DNA of 37,624 nucleotides from Bacilli bacterium (GTDB lineage: Bacteria; Bacillota_I; Bacilli_A; RF39; UBA660). A program made the translations under genes and the position numbers. Numbering within the stretch: position 1 is the first letter of the stretch; each line of letters begins with the position of its first letter. The stretch lies in assembly GCA_017622175.1 (NCBI GenBank), contig JAGARQ010000033.1:1-37624 (forward strand), written 5' to 3'. Positions 23,454 through 31,346 of the stretch are shown here, one piece after another. The notes below the pieces were generated by a model that was given only the letters and a program-made list of their open reading frames with translations, was not told where the DNA came from and ran no database searches.

Positions 23454-24152
23454 TCACCCTATAATACTTTTTAATTCTTCTTCATTAAACTCTCTACATT
23501 CTCCAAGTTCTAAATCATCAGGTAAAAAGAAATCTCCCATTCCAATTCTTTGAAGTTCAACAACTTTTGCTCCAAAACATCCAAACATTCTTTTAATTTG
23601 ATGATATCTTCCTTCAAATAATGTAACAATTCCAGTATACTCTCCCGTAATCTCTAATCCTGCCGGTTTACAATCACCATCTATAAGCTTAATTCCTTCA
23701 CTAAAACCAGTAACCATCTCTTCTGTCATTGGAATATCAATCGTAACATTATATGTCTTTTTAACATGTTTTTTAGGAGATAAAATATTATGAGCAAACT
23801 CTCCATCATCAGTAATAAGCATTAAACCAGTTGTATCACGATCAAGCCTTCCTGCTGGAAATAAATCTCTATGACTAAATTCCATTGGAACAAGTTCTAA
23901 AACAGTAGCCATATCTCTATCTTCAGTTGCTGAAACATAACCTTTAGGTTTATTAAGCATTAAATAAACATACTTTTTAACATTAATTTCTTCTCCATCA
24001 ACTAAAATAATATCTTTAGAAACATCTACTTTAATATCTGATTTAGAAACTAAAATATTATTAACCATAACTCTTTTATTTTTTACTAAATCTTTAACTT
24101 CTTTTCTAGAATAACCAGTCTGATTACTAATCACTTTATCTAATCTTTCCAT
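23454..24152 (-). CDS. rRNA pseudouridine synthase, RsuA/RluB family
   Basis: 232 residues. An N-terminal S4 RNA-binding domain (LDKVISNQTGYSRKEVKDLVKNKRVMVNN) precedes the catalytic domain with GRLDRDTTGLMLITDDGEF (catalytic D104) and the later KRMFGCFGAKVVELQRIGMG block. The length and the STPKKHVKKTY-like linker (LSPKKHVKKTYNV) fit the RsuA group acting on 16S rRNA U516, though 23S-acting RluB-type enzymes look similar. First gene of an operon with the CPBP protease and an unknown gene. Confidence 0.93.
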   Translation of the reverse strand: MERLDKVISNQTGYSRKEVKDLVKNKRVMVNNILVSKSDIKVDVSKDIILVDGEEINVKKYVYLMLNKPKGYVSATEDRDMATVLELVPMEFSHRDLFPAGRLDRDTTGLMLITDDGEFAHNILSPKKHVKKTYNVTIDIPMTEEMVTGFSEGIKLIDGDCKPAGLEITGEYTGIVTLFEGRYHQIKRMFGCFGAKVVELQRIGMGDFFLPDDLELGECREFNEEELKSIIG

Positions 24153-24172
24153 ATAAACACCCTCAATATATT

Positions 24173-24181
24173 ACTATAACA
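24173..24181 (-). promoter_or_regulatory. Extended -10 promoter TGTTATAGT
   Basis: TGT-TATAGT on the minus strand, 20 bases before the ATG at 24152. Confidence 0.45.
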
Positions 24182-24200
24182 AGTATACCAAAATATTAGT

Positions 24201-24230
24201 AAAATAAAAACACCTATATCAAAGGTGTTT
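24201..24230 (-). terminator. Intrinsic terminator after the tRNA pair
   Basis: Stem AAACACCT (24208-24215) with AGGTGTTT (24223-24230), followed by TTATTTT on the minus strand. It lies 10 bases beyond the CCA end of tRNA-Thr. Confidence 0.8.
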
Positions 24231-24240
24231 AATTATAATA

Positions 24241-24314
24241 TGGTGCCGAAAGTAAGAATTGAACTTACCGCTGATCCTTACCAAGGATCTGTTTTACCAC
24301 TAAACTATATCGGC
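24241..24314 (-). tRNA. tRNA-Thr (anticodon GGT)
   Basis: 74 bases with an encoded CCA. Acceptor GCCGATA with TTTCGGC (one T-T mismatch) and discriminator A. D stem GTTT/AAAC. Anticodon stem GATCC/GGATC around loop TTGGTAA. T stem GTAAG/CTTAC with loop TTCAATT. Confidence 0.93.
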
Positions 24315-24317
24315 AAT

Positions 24318-24393
24318 TGGTGTTCAGGAAGGGATTCGAACCCATACCATCTCCGTCGGAGGGAAATATTCTATCCAATTAAACTACCCGAAC
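24318..24393 (-). tRNA. tRNA-Arg (anticodon CCG)
   Basis: 76 bases with an encoded CCA. Acceptor GTTCGGG with CCTGAAC (one G-T pair), anticodon stem TTTCC/GGAGA around loop CTCCGAC, T loop TTCGAAT. It lies 3 bases before tRNA-Thr. Its 5' end abuts the U tract of the lipoprotein gene's terminator, leaving no room for its own promoter there. Confidence 0.9.
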
Positions 24394-24415
24394 AAAAAAG
24401 AAGCCTAAACTTCTT
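24394..24415 (-). terminator. Intrinsic terminator between the lipoprotein gene and the tRNAs
   Basis: Stem AAGAAG (24398-24403) with CTTCTT (24410-24415), loop CCTAAA holding the stop codon, then six Us ending at the first base of tRNA-Arg. Short six-pair, AT-rich stem, so termination may be partial. Confidence 0.65.
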
Positions 24416-24953
24416 CACAAACAGTTCCAACTTTACTAGCAAGATCTAACCATAAAGAAAGTTTAGCTTTTCCATTTTTAATAATATTATCTTCTGCACC
24501 TTCTATACTAAGAAGCTTATTAATATTAATTTTCTCATAATTAATAACAGCAGTATAACTAACACTATTACCATCTCTAACAATAGATGTATCATAATAA
24601 TCTAAACCATTATAATTATCCGCAATATCCTTATAAGCATCTTCATATACAGTTAAACTATCTTGCTTATCTGAAATAACCTTTTGTACAGAAACAAGTT
24701 CCAAAATATTACCACTATTATATTTTAAAGTATATCTAAGTTCTACATCCATTCCTTCTTCTGCATATGCTTCAGTACTACACTTTAACATACCAACACC
24801 ATTCTCATCAAAATCTTCTGAAACAATAGTTTCCTTAACATTTGTTGTACCTGTAATATCTTGACCAGCTTCTTTTATATTATCAGAACAGCCACTCAAG
24901 AAAAAAGAACAAATAACTATTAAAATTAAAAAACTAATCTTTTTTATCTTCAT
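24405..24953 (-). CDS. Lipoprotein, DUF1307 (YehR)-like
   Basis: 182 residues with a lipoprotein signal: KIKKISFLILIVICSFFLSGCSD, the lipobox being L-S-G-C. The mature part has ELRYTLKYNSGNILELVSVQKVISDK, a tyrosine/aspartate-rich helix DAYKDIADNYNGLDYYDTSIVRDGNSVSYTAVINYEKININKLLSIEG. This resembles DUF1307 lipoproteins (YehR of E. coli, also in Listeria and Streptococcus), whose role is unclear. The match is from memory. The first 20 bases overlap the DUF1003 gene, so they are co-translated. Confidence 0.65.
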   Translation of the reverse strand: MKIKKISFLILIVICSFFLSGCSDNIKEAGQDITGTTNVKETIVSEDFDENGVGMLKCSTEAYAEEGMDVELRYTLKYNSGNILELVSVQKVISDKQDSLTVYEDAYKDIADNYNGLDYYDTSIVRDGNSVSYTAVINYEKININKLLSIEGAEDNIIKNGKAKLSLWLDLASKVGTVCEEV

Positions 24954-25476
24954 TTTCTACTTCCTCTTCTAATCCCTGAATATATCTAAATATACGTTTT
25001 TGATTACGTAAAATCGCATCCATTTGATCATGTAATGATTCAAGTATAAGTTCACTCTTCAAATCAGTACGATAATCATTTTGGTTTCTTAAACTGTCTT
25101 TCGCAGCTTGTCTATTTTGACTCATCATAATGATAGGCGCTTGTAAAGCAGATATACAAGATAAAACTAAATTAAGCAATATAAATGGATATGGATCAAT
25201 CGACTTATCCCCCATTAAAATAAATGTATTCAAAATAATCCAACCGATTAAAAATACCATAAACAAAATTATAAAAAGCCAACTACCACATACTTCACTA
25301 ACTTTATCAGCAATTTTATCACTAAAAGTCATCTTAGCTTCTTCTTGTTTATCAACATCAATCGCAATTGGTTGATCAATAAGTAAATCTAATAATTCTT
25401 CTTCATCCTTAGCATCTAATTCATTATTTTTAAGTAACATTTTTACTATTTCTTTTTTAGTTAATCTCTTTTCCAT
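24934..25476 (-). CDS. DUF1003 membrane protein
   Basis: 180 residues. A charged N-terminal helix region, then the DUF1003 core: DKIADKVSEVCGSWLFIILFMVFLIGWIILNTF (helix 1), DPYPFILLNLVLSCISALQAPIIMMSQNRQ (helix 2), and a cytoplasmic helical end DLKSELILESLHDQMDAILRNQKR. The family is widespread and of unknown function. It is the first gene of the pair with the lipoprotein, and a -10-like TGTTATTAT precedes it. Confidence 0.9.
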   Translation of the reverse strand: MEKRLTKKEIVKMLLKNNELDAKDEEELLDLLIDQPIAIDVDKQEEAKMTFSDKIADKVSEVCGSWLFIILFMVFLIGWIILNTFILMGDKSIDPYPFILLNLVLSCISALQAPIIMMSQNRQAAKDSLRNQNDYRTDLKSELILESLHDQMDAILRNQKRIFRYIQGLEEEVENEDKKD

Positions 25477-25494
25477 ATAATCACCTACATATCT

Positions 25495-25503
25495 ATAATA
25501 ACA
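25495..25503 (-). promoter_or_regulatory. Extended -10 promoter TGTTATTAT
   Basis: TGT-TATTAT on the minus strand, 18 bases before the ATG at 25476. A plain TATAAT also lies a few bases further upstream. Confidence 0.4.
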
Positions 25504-25511
25504 TTATATCT

Positions 25512-26369
25512 TTATAAAATAAAATCATTTATCACTTTATAAGTCTCAAACATAATTTCTTCATCATTAGAACTTAAAAAACCATGCGCTGCAAACTTAA
25601 TATTAAAATATTTACTTTCTTCATTATTATTAATTAAATTATTAAAAAGTAACTCTCCATCATCTTTAAAAATATCCATATCTCCAGTAACAATTAAAGA
25701 TTTAGGAAAACCTTTATAATAAGCAAGTTCTAATAAGTCGCAATTAACTTCCTTATCTTTAGAAAAATATTTGCTTAAATAATTATTAACATTTTTATCT
25801 AAATTAAAGTTAACACTCATTAAAGATTCATTCCATTTATAATTATTATAATTATCTCTAACAACAGGATAAAACATAATTGATTTATTAATATTAATCT
25901 TTTTATCAATAAGTTTAACAATAACACTTCCCATTATCTTACAACCAACAGAATCACTCATTAAAATAATATTTGAAGTATCTACTCCATCATTACTAAA
26001 TTCTTCATATAAATATTTAATTACTTTAGTTATCTTATTAACAACAGTTGGATATTTAATAGTTCCATCAAAATAATCAATCGCTAAAACAATACTATTT
26101 GTTTTCTTAGCAAGACTTTTACAAATATCTGAATACTTACCAAAACATCCATTTACTTTACCATCACCAACTACATATAAAATAATTGATTTAGAATTAG
26201 ACATTTTATCTGGATAAAATACAACAACCGGTAATAACTTATCATCTAATACAACTTTATAATTAGAAATATTCTTCTTAGAAATTGTTGGATGTAATAA
26301 ATCATGAACAGTTCTATATAATTTATACTTTTCTATTTCACAAAAGTTATCTCCACTTTTAATTTTCAT
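25512..26369 (-). CDS. Alpha/beta-hydrolase (esterase-like)
   Basis: 285 residues in the hormone-sensitive-lipase-like part of the alpha/beta hydrolase superfamily. Nucleophile elbow SDSVG (S140), acid D232 in TGDMDIFKD and H262 in AAHGFLSS complete a plausible triad. The usual HGGG oxyanion block is VVGDGKVNGCFGKY, so the oxyanion hole is altered. No signal peptide. It follows the plsC terminator, with its own -10. Substrate unknown; its position next to acyltransferases is suggestive only. Confidence 0.8.
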   Translation of the reverse strand: MKIKSGDNFCEIEKYKLYRTVHDLLHPTISKKNISNYKVVLDDKLLPVVVFYPDKMSNSKSIILYVVGDGKVNGCFGKYSDICKSLAKKTNSIVLAIDYFDGTIKYPTVVNKITKVIKYLYEEFSNDGVDTSNIILMSDSVGCKIMGSVIVKLIDKKININKSIMFYPVVRDNYNNYKWNESLMSVNFNLDKNVNNYLSKYFSKDKEVNCDLLELAYYKGFPKSLIVTGDMDIFKDDGELLFNNLINNNEESKYFNIKFAAHGFLSSNDEEIMFETYKVINDFIL

Positions 26370-26384
26370 ATTATCACCATTTTT

Positions 26385-26393
26385 ATAATAACA
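26385..26393 (-). promoter_or_regulatory. Extended -10 promoter TGTTATTAT
   Basis: TGT-TATTAT on the minus strand, 15 bases before the ATG at 26369, directly after the plsC terminator. Confidence 0.45.
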
Positions 26394-26394
26394 T

Positions 26395-26426
26395 AAAAAG
26401 AAAGTCCAAAAAAATTGAACTTTCTT
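26395..26426 (-). terminator. Intrinsic terminator of the plsC pair
   Basis: 12-pair stem (26398-26409 with 26415-26426, one G-U) with a 5-base loop, then TTTA on the minus strand. Confidence 0.75.
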
Positions 26427-26443
26427 AACTTGACACTATTTAA

Positions 26444-27280
26444 CTATTTTTTTAAGTTTTCTCTCATTAAATCAGCAATTGTATCTCTTAATTCTTTATT
26501 TGACTTTTCTAAGTCATCACCTACTTTAATAGGTTTTCCAATTCTAACAACTAAATCTTTACTTCTGAACTTATATTCACCAGTAATACCATATGGTACT
26601 AAATAAGCATCAGTCTTTTTAGCCATTGATACAGCCCCAAACTTAAATGGTAATAATAAATGCTCATCATAATCTTTTTTCTTAATTACTTTCTTTTCAA
26701 CCAATTTTAATAAATAACTATTTACATCATAAATATTATCTACAAATTCACGTTTTGTAATCTTTTTATCATTTAATAATTCTTCAAAATAATTAACGTA
26801 AGATGCTTTTTGCTTTTTCATTTTCTTAATGAATTCATCTTTATCAGGATATTTATCTTTACAAATATCATAAACTTCATTCATTCTTTGCTCTTTTAAA
26901 CCATTTCTAGTCCCTTCAGGGAATAATCCTAATGCTTGATTATTATGAAGTACTTCTAAAGCCTTATCAGTCGCATTAGTATCTTTAATACTTCTATCTA
27001 CCGAGATACATCCAGCTAGTTTAAAAAACCAAGCAACTTTCTTATCATCAAAATATTCTCTTTTAGCCATATAATGAACCGGTCTTTTTGTACATAAGAT
27101 AGGTAGACATTGATCCATTATATGAATATGATTACCTACTACTAAAATAGGACCATCTGTTGGAATGTTTTCTTTACCAATAAACTTAGGGTTATAATAA
27201 AGTTTAAATAAACCACCTAAAACAAATTTAAATATCTTGAATCCTAACATATTTTCTTTATTTTTTTCTTTTTTTGCCAT
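26444..27280 (-). CDS. plsC: PlsC-family acyltransferase with a large insertion
   Basis: 278 residues from the ATG at 27278-27280 (GAGGTAA six bases upstream). Transfers an acyl chain to lysophosphatidic acid or a related acceptor. Motif I NHxxxxD as NHIHIMD (50-56), motif III FPEGTRN (120-126), motif IV region LLPFKFGAV (209-217) and VPYGITGEYKF. Compared with the neighbouring paralogue, about 75 lysine-rich, helical residues (roughly 128-205: CKDKYPDKDEFIKKMKKQK..., KKVIKKKDYDEH) are inserted between motif III and motif IV. The first 23 bases overlap the paralogue. An N-terminal helix-containing region is membrane-associated. Confidence 0.9.
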   Translation of the reverse strand: MAKKEKNKENMLGFKIFKFVLGGLFKLYYNPKFIGKENIPTDGPILVVGNHIHIMDQCLPILCTKRPVHYMAKREYFDDKKVAWFFKLAGCISVDRSIKDTNATDKALEVLHNNQALGLFPEGTRNGLKEQRMNEVYDICKDKYPDKDEFIKKMKKQKASYVNYFEELLNDKKITKREFVDNIYDVNSYLLKLVEKKVIKKKDYDEHLLLPFKFGAVSMAKKTDAYLVPYGITGEYKFRSKDLVVRIGKPIKVGDDLEKSNKELRDTIADLMRENLKK

Positions 27281-27911
27281 TATTCTTACCTCTTTTCTTA
27301 ACAACCTTTTCACCAGTTTCTAAAAAATACTCTTCTAACTTTTCACTAACAGAATCCATTAATTTCTCATTTTCAAGTTCTAAGTCTTCAGTAACTTTTC
27401 TAGGTTTCAAAAATTCTATAGTAATTCCTCTTTTAAACAACTTATATTTACCTGTAATAACAAAAGGAATTAAATCAGCGCCAGTTTCCTTACACATCTT
27501 AACTGCTCCAAATTTAAAAGGCATTATAATATCATCTGTTCTATTAATAGTACCTTCCGGAAAGATTCCAATACAATTTCCATTATTTAAATATTCATAT
27601 GCTTTAATAAGAGCATCTTTATCATGAGTCTTTCTATTAACCGGAATACACCCCATTGCTTTAACAACAATCCATCCTTTACCATGCCATAATTCTTCTT
27701 TTGCCAGAAAATGTACTTGGCTTCTCTTAGTTACAGAAACTAACATTACAGAATCTAACCATTTTGTATGGTTACCAGCTAAAACATAAGGACCTTTTTT
27801 AGGAACGTTTTCTAACCCAATTACTCTTGGTCTATATAATAAATAAAATAAACATTTTACAATAGGTTTAACAATAGTATAACCCCATGCATTCATCTTT
27901 TTCTTTTTCAT
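27258..27911 (-). CDS. plsC: 1-acyl-sn-glycerol-3-phosphate acyltransferase
   Basis: 217 residues from the ATG at 27909-27911 (GGTGA upstream). Phosphatidic-acid synthesis at the membrane. Motif I NHTKWLD (47-53), GCIPVNR, motif III FPEGTIN (117-123), then immediately MPFKFGAV and IPFVITGKY. It is of ordinary family length, with a basic tail KKRGKNNGKKRKK. It overlaps the second acyltransferase by 23 bases, so the two paralogues probably arose by tandem duplication and are translated together. Confidence 0.93.
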   Translation of the reverse strand: MKKKKMNAWGYTIVKPIVKCLFYLLYRPRVIGLENVPKKGPYVLAGNHTKWLDSVMLVSVTKRSQVHFLAKEELWHGKGWIVVKAMGCIPVNRKTHDKDALIKAYEYLNNGNCIGIFPEGTINRTDDIIMPFKFGAVKMCKETGADLIPFVITGKYKLFKRGITIEFLKPRKVTEDLELENEKLMDSVSEKLEEYFLETGEKVVKKRGKNNGKKRKK

Positions 27912-27962
27912 ATTAATCACCATATAACATATTATAATATAAAATTAAATTTAAGTAAAATC

Positions 27963-27992
27963 AAAAGTACTTTATAACAATATAAAGTACTT
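27963..27992 (-). terminator. Intrinsic terminator after murD
   Basis: Perfect 12-pair stem AAGTACTTTATA (27965-27976) with TATAAAGTACTT (27981-27992), 4-base loop, then a short T-rich stretch on the minus strand. Confidence 0.75.
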
Positions 27993-27997
27993 AAATT

Positions 27998-29356
27998 TTA
28001 TTTATATAAATCAATATATTCTTTGTATTTTTTTCCTTTTTCTTCGAAGTTTTTAAAAGCCTCATAACTCGCAGCTGCTGGCGAAAGTAAACAACTTTTT
28101 CCTTCTTCAGTAACATCATATGCAACCTTTACAGCTTCTTCTAAACTATCTATTTTATAAATATTATGTTTCTTATTATCAAGTAATTCAGAAAGTTTAT
28201 AGCCAGTTGTTGGCATACATATAAAATTTTTAATATTACTTTCATTTAAATATTTAACAAAATCACTATAATCAATGCCACGATCTTGTCCACCAAAGAT
28301 CAAAGTATCTAAATCAGTAATGGTTCTACACGCTAACATTGTTGCTTCTGGAATAGTCGCAATTGTATCATTAAAAAATGTAATACCTTTAAATACTCCA
28401 ACCTTCTCCATTCTATGTTCAAGTCCATAGAATGATTCAATATCACTAATTGCCTTAGAAACATCAAAGTCAAGTAACTTAATAACTTTTAAAGCAATCA
28501 TTATATTTTTTAAATTATGATCACCTAAAATATTTCTTTTAATATCATTCTTATTAACAATTTCTTCACCATCTAAATAAATCATTTCATTATCTAAATA
28601 ACAATCTGCTTTATCAGTTAAACTAACATTGAATAAACTACTCTTAATATCCATTTCACTTATTCTTCTATTCGTAGTAGCATTATCTTTATCATAAATT
28701 CCATAATCACTATCTTTTTGATATAAAAACATATTCATCTTAGCTCTTTCATATCTATCAAGTGTTCCAATTGTATCTAAGTGATCTTGAAATATATTAA
28801 CAATAACTCCAATATGTGGAGAAACATCAACAAACTCTAATTGATTACATGACATTTCCATAACAATAATTGTATCTTCTGTATAATTATCAACCTCATC
28901 AAAAACAGGTACCCCAATATTTCCTACTAATAAAGTTTTTTTACCTTGACACTTAATTAAATGATGAATTAAAGAAGATGTTGTACTCTTTCCTTTACTT
29001 CCAGTAACTCCAATAACTCTATCTCTAACCTCACCTAAAACCATTTCCATTTGAGAAGTAATTTTCTTGCTTAAGCCATCACGATCTAATTCTTTAAACG
29101 AAACCCCAGGTGATTTAAAAATCAAATCAAATCTTTCTAAATCATTTAAATAATCATCACCATAAATAACATCAACATTTCGATCATTATTTAATTCACC
29201 CATCATATCATATGCATTTACTTTATCAATAATAGTTAATTTAATATCTTTAAGTTTAGATCTAATAAATTTATAAGTAGATTTTCCTTCTTTACCAAAC
29301 CCTACAATTGCAATATTATTATAATTTTTTATTTTATCAAGAATTCTATTTTTCAT
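27998..29356 (-). CDS. murD: UDP-MurNAc-L-Ala glutamate ligase, MurD family (MurD2 type by context)
   Basis: 452 residues from the ATG at 29354-29356; the ATG at 29366-29368 is in frame but sits 1-2 bases from AAAGGAG, too close. ATP-dependent Mur ligase joining glutamate to UDP-MurNAc-L-alanine. N-terminal Rossmann domain (IAIVGFGKEGKS), P-loop GVTGSKGKSTT (116-126), central MEMSCNQLEF and NIFQDHLDTIGT, and the C-terminal FNDTIATIPEATMLACRTI and GGQDRGID. The normal D-Glu-specific MurD and the L-Glu-using MurD2 cannot be told apart by these motifs, but overlap with the MurL-type gene upstream points to L-Glu. Confidence 0.9.
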   Translation of the reverse strand: MKNRILDKIKNYNNIAIVGFGKEGKSTYKFIRSKLKDIKLTIIDKVNAYDMMGELNNDRNVDVIYGDDYLNDLERFDLIFKSPGVSFKELDRDGLSKKITSQMEMVLGEVRDRVIGVTGSKGKSTTSSLIHHLIKCQGKKTLLVGNIGVPVFDEVDNYTEDTIIVMEMSCNQLEFVDVSPHIGVIVNIFQDHLDTIGTLDRYERAKMNMFLYQKDSDYGIYDKDNATTNRRISEMDIKSSLFNVSLTDKADCYLDNEMIYLDGEEIVNKNDIKRNILGDHNLKNIMIALKVIKLLDFDVSKAISDIESFYGLEHRMEKVGVFKGITFFNDTIATIPEATMLACRTITDLDTLIFGGQDRGIDYSDFVKYLNESNIKNFICMPTTGYKLSELLDNKKHNIYKIDSLEEAVKVAYDVTEEGKSCLLSPAAASYEAFKNFEEKGKKYKEYIDLYK

Positions 29357-30704
29357 AATTAAATACATTCTCCTTTAAAATATCATAATATTCAGAAATA
29401 ACATTATGATTTTCCTCTAATTCATATAAATCAATATTTTCATCTTTTAAATAATTATTTTTATAAAGATTTAATAAATATGGAAGTTCTCCTTCATAAG
29501 AAGCAATAATCTTATTTAAAGCAAAATTAACCTCACTAATTGAACCAACACATTCAAATGGTTTAGTCTCACCTTCACCTATAAGTTCAATAAAATCCTT
29601 TTCAAGTTCTTTTTGATTTAATAAGTCTTTACCAAACATTTCAACCATTTCAGATTTAGAAAGAAATGCAGATAACATAATATATACAAATAAACATTTA
29701 GGACAATTGCAGCACCATTCCCAAGTACTACCCTTACTTCCTAAATTACAGCTTTTAAATACTTTATGATATTTAGTATATTTAGAAAACAACATTGCAA
29801 TTTGAATTTCTTTTAAAGGTCTAAGCATACTAAAATAATTTATATCAATACCATAATTTTTAATAGTAAAATCATGAAAATCTTTTTCAAACTCATATGA
29901 TTTAGAATATTGATGATTTACATTAGTACCAATAACAGTTGCTTCATTAGCACTATTTTCATTAGATAAAACAATATATTTTTTATTAGTTAAATATGCC
30001 ATTAAATACGAAATAAAAGCAACAATACTACTAAATGGAGTGTGTCCATTTAAGAATCCCTTACTATTTAAATCAATTAAATTCTTATCAATAACACGTT
30101 TAATCTTAACAATATCTTCATCCATATAACCAGCAACATAACAACATTCAATATTAGCACCCTTAGGATTAATAATGAAACAATTATTGTCATCTTTATA
30201 TTCCTTTAATAATTCTAAAGAAACAACAGAATCTTTTCCACCACCTACAGGAATCAAATTACCATATCCTTGGTAAAAAACATCTTCTAACTTTATTTCT
30301 TCACCAGTAACTTCAAAATCAAATAACTCATCTTCACTAATACTAATATTATTTTTATATAAGAATTCGCCCAAACCATTATAAAATAACTTTTTAAACC
30401 AGCTCTTATCATAATCACTTAAATATCCAGCTTCAATAACAATTTTTTTAGGACAACAACATTTATAATAACTAATAAGTTCAATCATCCCAATATGAAA
30501 AATAATTTTATTCATTAAATTTTCATTAATAAAACTATTCTTAATTAAATCTTTTGAAAAAGAAATGGTCGGTTTAAATACAGTTAAACCAGGTATTTCG
30601 AATGTATACGTAATAACTAAATCATTATCAATATCATCTACTAAATAATCTCTATATATAATTTCTTTATACGTATTTCTGTATTCATTAAACTTGGTAT
30701 TCAT
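29346..30704 (-). CDS. murL: UDP-MurNAc-L-alanyl-L-glutamate epimerase (MurL)
   Basis: 452 residues from the ATG at 30702-30704, with GAGGTG 8 bases upstream. MurL uses ATP to epimerise the L-Glu of UDP-MurNAc-L-Ala-L-Glu to D-Glu, bypassing glutamate racemase. It was first shown in Xanthomonas. Features: IPVGGGKDSVVSLELL (151-166), a PP-loop-like nucleotide site; LSNENSANEATVIGTNVNHQYSKSYEFE (246-273), the family hallmark; a C-rich block EWCCNCPKC (C331, C332, C334, C337), perhaps metal-binding. It overlaps murD by 11 bases. Rare in Firmicutes as far as I recall. Promoter TTAATA-18-TATAAT upstream. Confidence 0.88.
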   Translation of the reverse strand: MNTKFNEYRNTYKEIIYRDYLVDDIDNDLVITYTFEIPGLTVFKPTISFSKDLIKNSFINENLMNKIIFHIGMIELISYYKCCCPKKIVIEAGYLSDYDKSWFKKLFYNGLGEFLYKNNISISEDELFDFEVTGEEIKLEDVFYQGYGNLIPVGGGKDSVVSLELLKEYKDDNNCFIINPKGANIECCYVAGYMDEDIVKIKRVIDKNLIDLNSKGFLNGHTPFSSIVAFISYLMAYLTNKKYIVLSNENSANEATVIGTNVNHQYSKSYEFEKDFHDFTIKNYGIDINYFSMLRPLKEIQIAMLFSKYTKYHKVFKSCNLGSKGSTWEWCCNCPKCLFVYIMLSAFLSKSEMVEMFGKDLLNQKELEKDFIELIGEGETKPFECVGSISEVNFALNKIIASYEGELPYLLNLYKNNYLKDENIDLYELEENHNVISEYYDILKENVFNYEK

Positions 30705-30725
30705 AAAAATACACCTCACATATCA

Positions 30726-30755
30726 ATTATATCACTGATAAACAATATATATTAA
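30726..30755 (-). promoter_or_regulatory. Promoter of the murL-murD operon
   Basis: On the minus strand TTAATA (30750-30755), 18-base spacer, TATAAT (30726-30731), 21 bases before the murL ATG. Confidence 0.45.
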
Positions 30756-30783
30756 TTATTTTACAGTAAATATGTAAACAAAT

Positions 30784-30811
30784 AAAAAATTAGACATATA
30801 GTCTAATTTTT
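30784..30811 (-). terminator. Intrinsic terminator of the NAD operon
   Basis: Perfect 11-pair stem AAAAATTAGAC (30785-30795) with GTCTAATTTTT (30801-30811), 5-base loop, U tract at the left. The stop codon of the DUF7666-like gene lies in the stem. Confidence 0.85.
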
Positions 30812-31330
30812 ATCAACTATTTCTTTTTTATAAATACGAGCTCTTTCTCGAGAATAAACATCAATATCACCATCTTGATAATAACTAATTGCATTTAATA
30901 CATCAATATCATCCGCGTAACAACATCTCATTAATTCTTTTTCAAGTGGTTCTAATCTAAACCCTTGAACAAATCTAACCATTCTATGACTAGGAACAGA
31001 TAAATACATATTTATAATTTCTTCTCGAGTTAATGCCTTAAGGACTTCAAGTTCTGTAGCAGCAAACATGTCATAATATCCATAATATTCATCACTATAT
31101 TCAACAATATCTCCACTACCAATAACTTCACAAATAGCAACTTTTCCATCCATTGCATCAAAATATCTTAATGTATCCTCTAGTCTTTCACAAAAGTGGA
31201 ACCCATTACCATGATTACCAAATACAGCATCTCCGGAAACAGAATACTTTCCTCCTTCTTTAAAAGAAGCTCCATATCTATTAGTTAAATTAGCATTAAA
31301 TGCTTTATAACCTCTAATTGTATTTTCCAT
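30803..31330 (-). CDS. DUF7666-like protein, last gene of the NAD operon
   Basis: 175 residues. The N-terminal part GYKAFNANLTNRYGASFKEGGKYSVSGDAVFGNHGNGFHFCERLEDTLRYFDAMDGKVAICEVIGSGDI fits the DUF7666 pattern as I remember it (GxKxFxxxLxxRGxxFExGKxYxxxG...GFHxC). Function unknown. The G-N-G-F-H-F-C...L-R-Y-F spacing and the following strand VAICEVIG look somewhat like the H-Y-E region of ADP-ribosyltransferases, which is speculation. It begins 16 bases after nadK with no promoter in between, so it belongs to the NAD operon. Confidence 0.6.
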   Translation of the reverse strand: MENTIRGYKAFNANLTNRYGASFKEGGKYSVSGDAVFGNHGNGFHFCERLEDTLRYFDAMDGKVAICEVIGSGDIVEYSDEYYGYYDMFAATELEVLKALTREEIINMYLSVPSHRMVRFVQGFRLEPLEKELMRCCYADDIDVLNAISYYQDGDIDVYSRERARIYKKEIVDKN

Positions 31331-31346
31331 GCTGCATCATCCTCAT

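Noticed and set aside
24225-24449. Open plus-strand frame of 74 codons across the tRNA region
   Set aside because: It is antisense to two well-formed tRNA genes and has no family match.
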